Shown here in pieces: positions 1 to 7,315 of a stretch of 9,761 bases of DNA. A program made the position numbers and the translations under genes. Source of the stretch: Acidobacteriota bacterium (GTDB taxonomy: Bacteria > Acidobacteriota > Blastocatellia > Pyrinomonadales > Pyrinomonadaceae); NCBI GenBank assembly GCA_020853255.1, contig JADYZI010000325.1:1-9761 (forward strand), written 5' to 3'. Numbering within the stretch: position 1 is the stretch's first letter; every line of letters begins with the position of its first letter. Below the pieces are notes generated by a model. It was not told the DNA's origin. It worked only from the letters and a program-made list of their open reading frames with translations, and did no database searches.

Positions 1-810
1 GAGCTGCGGATTGACGACGAACTTCCCCTTCTCGATCATGGCATCCTTGCCGCCAAACGGGTTGTCCGGCCCGGCGTAACCCTGCACGACGCCCTTCATA
101 ACCGGGCCTTCCTGGGCGATCGTGTCGTGGAGTTCGAATTTATTAATGATTCGCCGGCGAGCTTCGTCATAAAATTTCTTGCCTGTCACGCGTTCGATTA
201 TCATGCCGAGGACGATATAGTTCGTGTCCGAATAATCCCAGCCTTTGCCCGCTTCGAACGGAGCTTGCGCGTCGAAGAGATATGCGAGGCGTTCCTCCGG
301 CGTCCACACCTTCATAGGATTTGCGGTCAGGAGATCGGTGAATTCTTTTTTGAATTCATATCTGACAAGGCCGCTGGTGTGATTCATCAGCATCCGGACC
401 GTTACTTCATTCGCATTCGGGAGCCTCTCGAACCATTTCTCCTTGCCCAGATATTTTTCGATCTTGTCATCCAGTCCGATCTTCCCTTCCCGAACCAACT
501 GCAGAGCAGTGGCTGCTGCGAACATTTTGCCAGTACTGCCGGCCGGCATGTGGTCGTATGCCTTCATGGCTCGCTTGGTGTCGCGGTCAGAGTATCCAAC
601 CGCGAGTCCAAACGATTCACCATTTGGCAAGACGACCCCGAATGTTGCCCCCGGGAATTTACCGGCCTTGTGCCATTCGTCCAATTTGAGCTGAAGCTCT
701 TTCTTAAGATCACTGCCGCCGGCAACTGCCGCCTGAGCCTGGACATGCGGCCGAAGTAGGGAGAAGGTGCAAAGCAGGGCCAGCAGGACCAGTGCGGCGC
801 GGCATCTCAT
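1..810 (-). CDS. CubicO/class C beta-lactamase-fold serine hydrolase, exported (C-terminus outside window)
   Basis: The visible 270 residues are the N-terminal part of a penicillin-binding-protein-like serine hydrolase (the fold of class C beta-lactamases, DD-peptidases and CubicO esterases). A hydrophobic N-terminus ending near AQA (about residue 27) looks like a signal peptide, so the enzyme should act outside the cytoplasm. The catalytic S-x-x-K is STGK at residues 92-95. The conserved NHTSGL segment is at 143-148. The second motif is Y193-S-D195, where many relatives have Y-x-N. The third motif (K-T-G or H-x-G) would lie beyond the left edge. The start is firm: AAGGAGA lies 7 nt upstream, and the ATG overlaps the preceding gene's stop as ATGA, implying translational coupling. 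The substrate (D-Ala peptide, ester or beta-lactam) cannot be told from this sequence; resistance should not be assumed. Confidence 0.9.
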   Translation of the reverse strand, partial: MRCRAALVLLALLCTFSLLRPHVQAQAAVAGGSDLKKELQLKLDEWHKAGKFPGATFGVVLPNGESFGLAVGYSDRDTKRAMKAYDHMPAGSTGKMFAAATALQLVREGKIGLDDKIEKYLGKEKWFERLPNANEVTVRMLMNHTSGLVRYEFKKEFTDLLTANPMKVWTPEERLAYLFDAQAPFEAGKGWDYSDTNYIVLGMIIERVTGKKFYDEARRRIINKFELHDTIAQEGPVMKGVVQGYAGPDNPFGGKDAMIEKGKFVVNPQL

Positions 811-1325
811 TTCGACTTCTCCTTAGAAAGACTTGCTCCGTCCGGCTTCATAGCCTTTTCTTTTTCGGTGCATCCACCAGGATCGATAGTCGAGGCTCCG
901 TTGGCGATCTTCCATCCGGCGTCCGTGCGAACCAGGTTGAATTGATCTATGCCGCAATGCGAAAGTTTTCCGCTTACCCAAAAGACGTACCGCCCCCAGA
1001 CCATAGCCCAATCGCCGTCGACCTCGACCTTCGGTGCATACATCGTTTCTTTTATTACGGCAGACTTGTCGGTAAAGAATTTCGAGAACGCGTCGCGGCC
1101 TATCATATCGAGCCGCATTTTTCCGTCCTTCATTTTTCGAATACCTGCAAGCTGCGATTCAGGCCCGGTGTGCAGATCGATGATGCCCTGCGGATTAGCG
1201 GCCGCCATTTCGTCGAAAAGTTTGTTTACTACACCAAGGGCAGCCGATCTGTCATCGCTCTTCTGAGCGGCAACCGTAAATGAAAGTACAGCCATTGCCA
1301 AGAGCAGTTTTATTATCTTATGCAT
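807..1325 (-). CDS. exported NTF2-like / SnoaL-like domain protein
   Basis: A 172-residue protein with a clear signal peptide (K3, then a hydrophobic run to about VAAQ at 18-21), so probably periplasmic or secreted. The mature part resembles the NTF2-like superfamily (DUF4440/SnoaL type): an N-terminal helix with VNKLFDEMAAANPQGIIDL (33-51), then strands containing WAMVWGRYVFW (106-116), GKLSHCGIDQF (119-129) and GWKI (137-140). Such domains are small cone-shaped pockets that bind ligands or act as simple enzymes, so no reaction can be named. The ATG at 1325 is preferred over a GTG at 1352: it has GGGAGGAG just upstream, and the shorter product begins directly with the signal peptide. Its stop overlaps the next gene's start by 4 nt, and it lies 23 nt after the M28 gene, so it is the middle gene of an operon. 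Confidence 0.82.
   Translation of the reverse strand: MHKIIKLLLAMAVLSFTVAAQKSDDRSAALGVVNKLFDEMAAANPQGIIDLHTGPESQLAGIRKMKDGKMRLDMIGRDAFSKFFTDKSAVIKETMYAPKVEVDGDWAMVWGRYVFWVSGKLSHCGIDQFNLVRTDAGWKIANGASTIDPGGCTEKEKAMKPDGASLSKEKSK
818..824 (-). promoter_or_regulatory. Shine-Dalgarno site of the CubicO-type gene
   Basis: AAGGAGA on the minus strand sits 7 nt before the ATG at 810, inside the last codons of the upstream NTF2-like gene. It supports the ATGA-overlapping start. Confidence 0.75.
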
Positions 1326-1328
1326 ATT

Positions 1329-1336
1329 CTCCTCCC
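1329..1336 (-). promoter_or_regulatory. strong Shine-Dalgarno site deciding the NTF2-like gene start
   Basis: GGGAGGAG on the minus strand lies in the 23-nt gap after the M28 stop, with the GGAGG core 5 nt from the ATG at 1325. An in-frame GTG at 1352 that overlaps the M28 stop has no comparable site, which favours the ATG. Confidence 0.75.
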
Positions 1337-1348
1337 GATCGTCGTCGG

Positions 1349-3022
1349 TCACATCTGAGGCCTAGCCTTTATAGGTTTCCGCGGCAGTTTCCCGTCCATC
1401 ATCGCCGTCTGATAAACAAACGCGGCTATAATCGTCGATGCCTGCTTCATATCGTCGCCCTGGATGCGGTCGAAATTGTCCTGGTTCGAGTGGTGTGTTC
1501 GGGTATCATATTCGACCTCGTCCTGTATGAATTGAAAACCCGGAAGTCCGATAGCGTCGAAAGACAAGTGATCGGTCCCGCCCGTATTTGAGAGCGTCAG
1601 GGTTTTCGCTCCCAGATCATTGAACGGCGCCAGCCAGGCTTCAAACAGTGGCTTGATGTTCGCATTGCCCTGCAAATACACGCCGCGGATCTTGCCCGTG
1701 CCATTGTCGAGGTTAAAATAGCCGGCAAGTTTATCGTAGTCGGTCCCCTTGACGATCATACCGTTCTTCTTCTCACCAAAATGCTGCTTGACATAGTTTG
1801 CCGAGCCAAACAGGCCCTGCTCTTCGCCGCTCCACAAAGCTACGCGAATGGTGCGTCGTGGTTTCAGGCCTGACGCGAGAATAATGCGTGCGGCCTCCAT
1901 CACGGCTGCGCTCCCGGCGCCGTTGTCCGTCGCCCCGGTTGAACTATGCCACGAATCAAGGTGAGCACCGAGCATTACAACCTCGTCCTTCAAAACAGGA
2001 TCGGTACCTGGTATTTCCGCAATCGTGTTGTACTGCATCGGATCGTCGTCGTAATACTGTGCATCAACCTCGACGGTCATCTTCGGCTTAGCGCCGTTAT
2101 TGATCATCCGAACCATCCGGTTGTAGTCTTCCGACGCCACAGTTACCTGCGGCAGCATATTCGCCTCATATTTCTTATTCTGCGGCTGGAACGCGGGCGA
2201 GTCGAAGATATCGTTGATAGACTTGATCTCGGTCGGCATCTCGACCGCAACATTTGCTCCCTGAACAAAAAACGTTCCGCCGCTGCCCTCGCCGCTATTA
2301 TAAAGAGTTACGGCCGCACCTTCTTCCTGGAGGAACTTTGTTCTTTTCACATCCTGGTTAAAGCCGTCGACAAATCGCTTGATGATGTCTGCGGGTGGAA
2401 GTCCCGAGCCGCTTGAGTCAGATGGCGGCGCGGCAGAGGCCATCTTGGCTAGTTCTTCGTCGCTGTACCGGCTCAATAGCGCTTTGTCGAGCGGTTTTAT
2501 CGGGCGTTCACCGGTCATCAATATGATCTTGCCCGCAAGCTGGCCTTTATATTTAGCAAACTCAGCTTCGGTTTTGGCATTGAACAGAACGACTTCGCTT
2601 GTTACCACTCCTTTTGTCGAGGGCGACCAGGCATTTGGGTAAGCGATGACCGGAATGTACTGCGGATCAGTCACAGCAGCCGTGAATTTCCTCAACGCCC
2701 AGCCGCGGCCAAACGGGCCCCACGATTCAAGATGGGCGTTCTGCATTCCCCATTCCTTCATCTTGTCGCGGGTCCATTCGTTCGCCCGCTTCATATTCGG
2801 CGATCCGGTAAGTCGTCCGCCAATGTTGTCCGTCAAATAGGAAAGCGTCTGCATATACTGCGAGCGGTTCATTCCTTCATCGCGAATGCGGTCGATGGCC
2901 TCTTTAGGAGCAGCATAAACAGCCGGCTTCGTAACTGTTTGCGCTGCGGCAAGATTCGGTAAAAAGATCGCAACCGTCAGGGCCGCACCAATAAAGCGCT
3001 TCGTGAAACTTTTATTTGTCAT
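1349..3022 (-). CDS. M28-family zinc metallopeptidase (carboxypeptidase Q/aminopeptidase-like), exported
   Basis: A 557-residue protein with an N-terminal signal peptide (hydrophobic stretch ending near AAAQ, residue 28). The C-terminal half carries the co-catalytic zinc site of M28 peptidases: H354-x-D356 in GAHLDSW, bridging D366 in TGATDNGAG, catalytic/metal E400-E401 in WSGEEQG, D439 in FNLDN, and a final His (H510 or H511) in THHSNQDNF. Residues about 135-265 look like a PA-type insert, interrupted by a Ser/Gly/Pro-rich stretch near 195-212. By analogy with carboxypeptidase Q-like members it should trim amino acids or dipeptides from peptides outside the cytoplasm. It is the first gene of a unit with the NTF2-like and CubicO-type genes. 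No good Shine-Dalgarno precedes the ATG (only an A-rich stretch), and I could not identify a confident promoter. Confidence 0.93.
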   Translation of the reverse strand: MTNKSFTKRFIGAALTVAIFLPNLAAAQTVTKPAVYAAPKEAIDRIRDEGMNRSQYMQTLSYLTDNIGGRLTGSPNMKRANEWTRDKMKEWGMQNAHLESWGPFGRGWALRKFTAAVTDPQYIPVIAYPNAWSPSTKGVVTSEVVLFNAKTEAEFAKYKGQLAGKIILMTGERPIKPLDKALLSRYSDEELAKMASAAPPSDSSGSGLPPADIIKRFVDGFNQDVKRTKFLQEEGAAVTLYNSGEGSGGTFFVQGANVAVEMPTEIKSINDIFDSPAFQPQNKKYEANMLPQVTVASEDYNRMVRMINNGAKPKMTVEVDAQYYDDDPMQYNTIAEIPGTDPVLKDEVVMLGAHLDSWHSSTGATDNGAGSAAVMEAARIILASGLKPRRTIRVALWSGEEQGLFGSANYVKQHFGEKKNGMIVKGTDYDKLAGYFNLDNGTGKIRGVYLQGNANIKPLFEAWLAPFNDLGAKTLTLSNTGGTDHLSFDAIGLPGFQFIQDEVEYDTRTHHSNQDNFDRIQGDDMKQASTIIAAFVYQTAMMDGKLPRKPIKARPQM

Positions 3023-3165
3023 TTTTCAATCTATGTAAAATTCGAATTGTTTGAGCAGCGATCTGCAAAGTCGGTCGCAATGCTTCTAACGCGCAAAGTG
3101 TTCGTTAGTTCGCGGTTTTTTCCAGGCATGCCCTGGCGATCCACTACGCAGCGACCTTAGCGGGC
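3023..3165. other. intergenic region between the beta-propeller gene and the M28 gene
   Basis: This 143-bp gap contains a 5-bp stem (CCAGG/CCTGG, 3122-3136) and a 6-bp inverted repeat (CTAACG/CGTTAG, 3086-3108) followed by T6 at 3116-3121 on the plus strand. Neither is placed as a clear terminator for the minus-strand beta-propeller gene, because the T-run is on the wrong strand. The M28 promoter is probably here, but no convincing -35/-10 pair stands out. Confidence 0.4.
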
Positions 3166-4161
3166 TCAAATTCCCGCAACGGCGATACCATCAGGGACCT
3201 TTCCAGTTTCGACGCGTCCGAGCACCTTGCCGGAAGCCAGATCCACCTTTAGCACAAGGTCCGGCCCGCCGGCGCTCACGAAGGCCGTTTTCCCATCTGC
3301 CGAAAACGCCAGTCCAAGCGGCGTGCTTTCAAGCTTTATTCGCTTTATTTCTTTCCGGGTGGCGGCATCAATTACCAATAATTCTTTCGTCGCGATCATT
3401 GTACACACCACCAACTTGCCGTCCGGCGTGAATTTGACGCGATAAGGCCTTCCGCCAATGTCGATCTTTGCGAGCGACTTATAGCCGACGACGTCAACCG
3501 CCTCGGCCATTCCGTCCGCGTTTAGTCCCACCCAAACCTCCTTACCGTCCGGCGAGAGGTCTATTGCCTCCGGTTGTTTGCCGACCGGAATGTGCGTCAC
3601 TGGCCGCTGTCCGGAAGCGAGCGGAGGAAGTTCGATCGCCGAAACTGAATCAGATCCGATGTTCGCCGTGTAGAACTTTTTCTGGTCGGCCGTTCCGACG
3701 ACCATGTGTGAGCCGTTCTGGCCCGTTCCCATGATCCAATCGATCTTATTGGACACAGGATCATAGCGTGCGATCAAGCGGTTGACCTCGGCCGTGAAAT
3801 ACAGCTTGCCACCGATCAAATGCAGCCCGTGTGGCCTGACAAGCGGAGAAATATCAAACCGGCGCAATTCTTTCGCGGTCGGAATGTCGATGACCGAGAT
3901 CGAATTACCCGGCGTCTGTGCCCCGTAATTGGCGACATAGGCTGTTTTTCCGTCAATCGACAACACGACCTCGTGCGGCCCGTTTCCCGTCGGCACCTTT
4001 GCGGTAAGCCTCATGCCGACGGGATCGACGATCGCCAGCGTCGCATCATCCTTGTTTAGAACCACCAAAACCGGCTTAGGCTGTCCGATCACAATGGTAT
4101 AACCGCGGAAAACCAACATGATCCCCACGAAACCGAGTATCAGTAGCTGTTTTTTCTTCAT
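3166..4161 (-). CDS. exported YVTN-type beta-propeller repeat protein
   Basis: A 331-residue protein from the chosen start, beginning MKKK followed by a hydrophobic segment, which is a signal peptide or signal anchor. The rest is a run of about 40-residue repeats with the YVTN/YncE pattern: a P-x-x-V/I turn, S/T-x-D-G-K, then A-Y/F-V-A/S and V-x-V-I/V-D. Clear copies contain LSIDGKTAYVANYG, LSPDGKEVWVGLN, FTPDGKLVVC and FSADGKTAFVSAGG, consistent with a six- or seven-bladed propeller. Such proteins are usually extracytoplasmic binding scaffolds; I see no catalytic motif and cannot name a ligand. An upstream in-frame ATG at 4185 would add 8 residues before the signal peptide. The shorter start gives a normal signal sequence and fits a possible TATTAT -10 box at 4190-4195. 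Neither start has a good ribosome binding site. The gene is transcribed divergently from carA. Confidence 0.85.
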   Translation of the reverse strand: MKKKQLLILGFVGIMLVFRGYTIVIGQPKPVLVVLNKDDATLAIVDPVGMRLTAKVPTGNGPHEVVLSIDGKTAYVANYGAQTPGNSISVIDIPTAKELRRFDISPLVRPHGLHLIGGKLYFTAEVNRLIARYDPVSNKIDWIMGTGQNGSHMVVGTADQKKFYTANIGSDSVSAIELPPLASGQRPVTHIPVGKQPEAIDLSPDGKEVWVGLNADGMAEAVDVVGYKSLAKIDIGGRPYRVKFTPDGKLVVCTMIATKELLVIDAATRKEIKRIKLESTPLGLAFSADGKTAFVSAGGPDLVLKVDLASGKVLGRVETGKVPDGIAVAGI

Positions 4162-4225
4162 AGTCAATTGGACATACGAACGCATCGTAATAATACGCAG
4201 TTCTATTGCAGCCCCTATTGGAATT

Positions 4226-4254
4226 GTGACGAAACGTTTCGGCTAGTGACGAAA
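4226..4254. promoter_or_regulatory. candidate operator: two GTGACGAAA direct repeats with a 12-bp palindrome
   Basis: GTGACGAAA occurs at 4226-4234 and again at 4246-4254, exactly 20 bp apart (about two helical turns). The perfect palindrome CGAAACGTTTCG (4230-4241) overlaps the first copy. The site lies between the divergent beta-propeller gene and carA, about 65 bp upstream of the former's start and about 130 bp upstream of the latter's promoter. Regulator binding is inferred from spacing and symmetry only. Confidence 0.4.
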
Positions 4255-4381
4255 GGCGTTTTTGTCCACAAAGAGATCGAAAAACACTGCGAAGCCACTC
4301 GCACGTGATCCGCGATCATATTCTCAATACCATGAACGGAACGGCACGTCCTCCAGATACTCTGTGCCTCCGTTGCCCCTG

Positions 4382-4390
4382 TGGTAAAAT
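4382..4390 (+). promoter_or_regulatory. candidate extended -10 promoter of carA
   Basis: TGGTAAAAT matches an extended -10 element (TGn plus TAAAAT), with no strong -35 at standard spacing. Transcription would begin about 4396-4398, only a few bases before the carA ATG at 4401, and no Shine-Dalgarno lies between, so the mRNA may be leaderless. Confidence 0.45.
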
Positions 4391-4400
4391 CTATCCTGAC

Positions 4401-5549
4401 ATGCGATCAGGACAAAAAGCGATCCTCGTTCTTGAAGACGGGCGCACGTTTCAGGGTACATCTTTTGGAGCCGACGGAACTGCGTTCGGCGAGATGGTCT
4501 TTAATACATCAATGTCCGGCTATCAGGAGATCCTGACGGACCCAAGCTACGCCGGGCAGATCGTTTGCATGACGTATCCGCTCATCGGCAATTACGGCGT
4601 GAACGAAGAAGATGTCGAATCGAGGCGCCCTTGGGTCGAAGGCTTTGTCGTCCGCGAGGCAAGCCGAATCGTCTCTAACTGGCGCTCGACCGAATCCTTA
4701 GGTTCCTATCTCATACGCAACAATATTGTCGCCCTCGAACATATAGATACCCGTGCACTTGTCCGCCATATCCGCGACAAGGGAGCGATGCGTGCCGGCC
4801 TTTCAACGATCGATCTCGATCTCGATCCGACAGCGCTGCTCGAACAAGTACTCGCTTCGCCCGACATGAAGAACCGCGAGCTGGCAAGTGCAGTAACGGT
4901 CAAAGAGGCGTTCGAGTATATGGCCGAAACACGGCCAGTAGGAAGTTTGCCCACCGCAAATGAAAAATACCACGTCGTCGCCTTCGATTTCGGCGTTAAA
5001 ACCAACTCTCTGAGAGAATTCGCAAAATTTGGCTGCCGCCTAACGGTGGTCCCAAGTGATACAACTGCCAAGGAGGCCCTCACTCTAGAGCCCGATGGCA
5101 TCTTCCTTTCGAACGGCCCAGGCGATCCGGCCTCGATGTCCAAGGTTATTAAAGAGATCAAAGAACTTGCCGCCTCCGAAACCCCGATCTTCGGTATATG
5201 CCTCGGCCACCAACTGATCGGGTCGGCCTTTGGGGGCGAAACCTATAAACTAAAATTTGGCCACCGCGGCGGCAATCAGCCGATCAAAGACCTGACCACG
5301 GGCAAAATTGAAATAACAGCCCACAACCACGGTTTCGCCGTTGACCTGGCGTCGCTCCCAGCGGACGTTGAGGTGACTCACATCAACCTAAACGACCAAA
5401 CCGTCGCCGGCCTGCGGCATAAAACACTTCCGATCTTTTCGGTCCAATACCATCCGGAATCAGCACCGGGCCCGCACGATTCTGAGTATTTGTTCAGGCG
5501 GTTTATCGAGTCAATGGATAACCATCTGACTAAGCCTGAGAGGACGTAG
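4401..5549 (+). CDS. carA: carbamoyl-phosphate synthase small (glutamine amidotransferase) subunit
   Basis: CarA hydrolyses glutamine and passes ammonia to the large subunit CarB, which makes carbamoyl phosphate for arginine and pyrimidine synthesis in the cytoplasm. The 382-residue product matches the usual family length. The N-terminal CPSase small-chain domain (about 1-150) contains [20 protein letters not shown] (30-49). The class I amidotransferase domain (about 190-375) carries the nucleophile C267 in GICLGHQ and H351/E353 in HPES, with the oxyanion-loop region SNGPGDP at 237-243. An in-frame ATG at 4305 would add 32 residues unlike the family; the ATG at 4401 gives the normal N-terminus and directly follows the likely -10 box. 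carB is not in the window: the next gene points the opposite way, so carA is separated from carB or carB lies elsewhere. Confidence 0.96.
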   Translation: MRSGQKAILVLEDGRTFQGTSFGADGTAFGEMVFNTSMSGYQEILTDPSYAGQIVCMTYPLIGNYGVNEEDVESRRPWVEGFVVREASRIVSNWRSTESLGSYLIRNNIVALEHIDTRALVRHIRDKGAMRAGLSTIDLDLDPTALLEQVLASPDMKNRELASAVTVKEAFEYMAETRPVGSLPTANEKYHVVAFDFGVKTNSLREFAKFGCRLTVVPSDTTAKEALTLEPDGIFLSNGPGDPASMSKVIKEIKELAASETPIFGICLGHQLIGSAFGGETYKLKFGHRGGNQPIKDLTTGKIEITAHNHGFAVDLASLPADVEVTHINLNDQTVAGLRHKTLPIFSVQYHPESAPGPHDSEYLFRRFIESMDNHLTKPERT

Positions 5550-5567
5550 GTGTCAATCTCGTTTTTT
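5538..5567 (+). terminator. possible rho-independent terminator of carA
   Basis: A short stem (GAGA with TCTC, then GAC with GTC around a 6-nt loop, with a small internal bulge) spans the carA stop codon and is followed after one G by T6 (5562-5567). The stem is weak, so terminator strength is uncertain. Confidence 0.4.
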
Positions 5568-5572
5568 CTCCG

Positions 5573-5610
5573 GATGGAACTATGGTTGTTTCGTTCCCTT
5601 CAGTTCCATC
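5573..5610. repeat. 9-bp perfect inverted repeat between convergent carA and S41 peptidase genes
   Basis: GATGGAACT (5573-5581) and AGTTCCATC (5602-5610) form a perfect 9-bp stem with a 20-nt loop that reaches into the S41 stop codon. No T-run follows on either strand, so it could be a 3'-end stabilising hairpin or part of a factor-dependent termination zone rather than a classical terminator. Confidence 0.5.
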
Positions 5611-7228
5611 AAAGCTCGCTCCAGGATCGCATCGCTTCTTTGGTGAAATCTGTCACTTTTGGTCGGACGAGAATATCGGGGATTACACCGACTCCGATGA
5701 ATTCGGTACCGTCGGCAAACGTGTCGTGTTTTGAACAGATACGTGCACTTCCGCCACCTGGTAGACTGATCATGAATGGTTGGCCAGTGCTTCCGCCGGA
5801 CGGTTCACCGACTATCAAACCTCGTTTCAATGGCTTAAACGCGACGAGAAAATCCTCGGCGGCAGAAAATGTTCGCGGGCTTGATAGTACGATGACGGGT
5901 TTGAGAAATGGCTGTCCACCGTTTCGCGCTCGCTGTATCTCATCCGATGATATCTCATTCGCTTCCCCGCCGAAGGTTTTGTCTGCTTGCCCCCAAGGCC
6001 TAAACGTCGGGTGATATTCGCGTGTGAACCATCTCGACCCTTTGAACGGTTTATCGACAAAGTGCGCCAAGATGTTATAACCGACGCTCGAACTGCCGCC
6101 GCCATTCTCTCGCAGATCCAGGATCACACCGTCAGCTTTCGACATATCCGCAAAATTGTCGGCGAAGAATTTCTCCTCGCCGGCGGCATCCGACATCGTG
6201 TTTATCGTTACCAGAGCTATATTGCTTGGCAGCATTTTGAGATCGTAGTTTTTTGCTGTGGAAGGCAGACGATTCAACTCCTGTCGGCTCAAACGCGGGA
6301 GAGACCGTTTGAATGTTATTCTTTTTGCGTCTTTAAGGTCGAGTTCGACGGCCTTTGAAACCGAGCCGCGGAGTAGGAAGAATTCGTAGACACTTGTCTC
6401 CTGAGACTGCAAAGTACTGTCGCCGACATACGGAGCCACATTTTTTTCAGCATATCGCTTTACAGGAACTCCGTCGATCCGGATAATCTCTTGCCCGACA
6501 GCGACGCCATCCGCGCTTAGTTTTGGGTCAAGAACACCTACGATGATAACGTGTCCTTCAACAAGCCGAGTCCAAATTGCCGGTCTGGCCATAACCTCAG
6601 ATTGGAGCTCATTGGGAAATGAAACATTCGTGTGCCCATCGTGCAGCGTTCCGGCAAACGCCTGCAGGACGCGGTAGTATTCAAGCGTTGACTTTGTCGC
6701 CAGTACCTTCGGGATAAATTCGAGATATGTCTTATCCCAGTCGAGATTCGGGACGAGGTCGAAATTGATAAAATTGTATTTTGTCTCGGACCAGAATTTC
6801 GAGAGGCCTGCGATCTTCTCGTCGTTCGAGATGTTCTCTTTGTACGGAGTTTTGATCGCCGAACTTTCCCAAAAATCCGGATCGTTCCAAAACTTCAGTT
6901 CCGATGCCTTGATTTGCGTATAGCATTTCGCATCGCCCTTTTGGATGACGAAATCGTATGTCTTTCCGGCCTCGACCTCGAAACTGATCTGATCGATATC
7001 GGTGATGAATTCGACTCGCTTCTTCGTGCCGGTTTTTACTGAAGTCTCGTAAATATCGGGCTTTGCATCGGGTGCGAGATTCCACCAGTCTTTCCTTAGA
7101 ACGTCGCCGTCTTGTATCGAGACCTTGCTGGAATTTGACTTAATGGTCGTAAGACCGTCCTGTGCATTCACGGAACAGACGACGAAGGATAAGATCGCGA
7201 AGATCTGGATGCATCTACTGGATTTCAT
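5609..7228 (-). CDS. S41-family serine peptidase (tricorn/IRBP-type), exported
   Basis: A 539-residue protein starting MKSSR with a hydrophobic signal peptide ending near VNAQ (residue 23). An in-frame ATG at 7321 would place 31 unlikely residues before it. Residues about 57-107 form an N-terminal beta-rich module with PDIYE, FITDIDQISFEV and KTYDFVI. A helical region follows, then LHDGHTNV (catalytic-type His at 196/199), a PDZ-like segment about 224-262, and the S41 core with LDLRENGGG (370-378), the nucleophile S455 in RTFSAAEDF and E475 in VGEPSGGSTG. This is the Ser-His type of tricorn and IRBP relatives rather than the Ser-Lys type of CtpA. It probably cleaves peptides in the periplasm or outside the cell. 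No strong Shine-Dalgarno is visible. The upstream leader carries several inverted repeats. Confidence 0.92.
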   Translation of the reverse strand: MKSSRCIQIFAILSFVVCSVNAQDGLTTIKSNSSKVSIQDGDVLRKDWWNLAPDAKPDIYETSVKTGTKKRVEFITDIDQISFEVEAGKTYDFVIQKGDAKCYTQIKASELKFWNDPDFWESSAIKTPYKENISNDEKIAGLSKFWSETKYNFINFDLVPNLDWDKTYLEFIPKVLATKSTLEYYRVLQAFAGTLHDGHTNVSFPNELQSEVMARPAIWTRLVEGHVIIVGVLDPKLSADGVAVGQEIIRIDGVPVKRYAEKNVAPYVGDSTLQSQETSVYEFFLLRGSVSKAVELDLKDAKRITFKRSLPRLSRQELNRLPSTAKNYDLKMLPSNIALVTINTMSDAAGEEKFFADNFADMSKADGVILDLRENGGGSSSVGYNILAHFVDKPFKGSRWFTREYHPTFRPWGQADKTFGGEANEISSDEIQRARNGGQPFLKPVIVLSSPRTFSAAEDFLVAFKPLKRGLIVGEPSGGSTGQPFMISLPGGGSARICSKHDTFADGTEFIGVGVIPDILVRPKVTDFTKEAMRSWSEL

Positions 7229-7264
7229 AATACTCAGGGCGTCCCTAAAATACGAAGAACACCG

Positions 7265-7281
7265 CACAAATAATTTTTGTG
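7265..7281. repeat. inverted repeat CACAAA-5-TTTGTG upstream of the S41 gene
   Basis: A perfect 6-bp inverted repeat with an AT-only 5-bp centre lies about 37 bp upstream of the S41 start. Its size and symmetry suit a dimeric repressor site or a promoter-overlapping operator; no regulator is identified. Confidence 0.35.
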
Positions 7282-7282
7282 A

Positions 7283-7315
7283 CACCGGGAGCAAGATATC
7301 GGTCAAAACCCGGTG
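7283..7315. repeat. inverted repeat CACCGGG / CCCGGTG upstream of the S41 gene
   Basis: Perfect 7-bp arms (7283-7289 and 7309-7315) with a 19-nt loop. It lies between the terminator-like hairpin and the CACAAA/TTTGTG repeat, so a minus-strand transcript through here would fold into three consecutive stems. Confidence 0.4.

Noticed and set aside
127..759. Long plus-strand open frame of 210 codons
   Set aside because: It lies opposite the CubicO-type hydrolase gene, whose motifs, signal peptide, ribosome binding site and coupling are all convincing; the plus-strand translation shows no domain.
792..1283. Plus-strand open frame of 163 codons
   Set aside because: It is antisense to the NTF2-like gene and has no ribosome binding site or recognisable domain.
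1326..1352. GTG start for the NTF2-like gene overlapping the M28 stop
   Set aside because: There is no Shine-Dalgarno for the GTG, whereas the ATG at 1325 has GGGAGGAG and begins directly with the signal peptide.
3086..3136. CTAACG/CGTTAG repeat, T6 run and CCAGG/CCTGG stem after the beta-propeller gene
   Set aside because: The T-run is on the plus strand, where no gene ends, and both stems are short, so a terminator call is not supported.
4305..4400. 32-residue N-terminal extension of CarA from an upstream ATG
   Set aside because: The extension is unlike the family and would start upstream of the likely promoter; the ATG at 4401 gives the normal 382-residue length.
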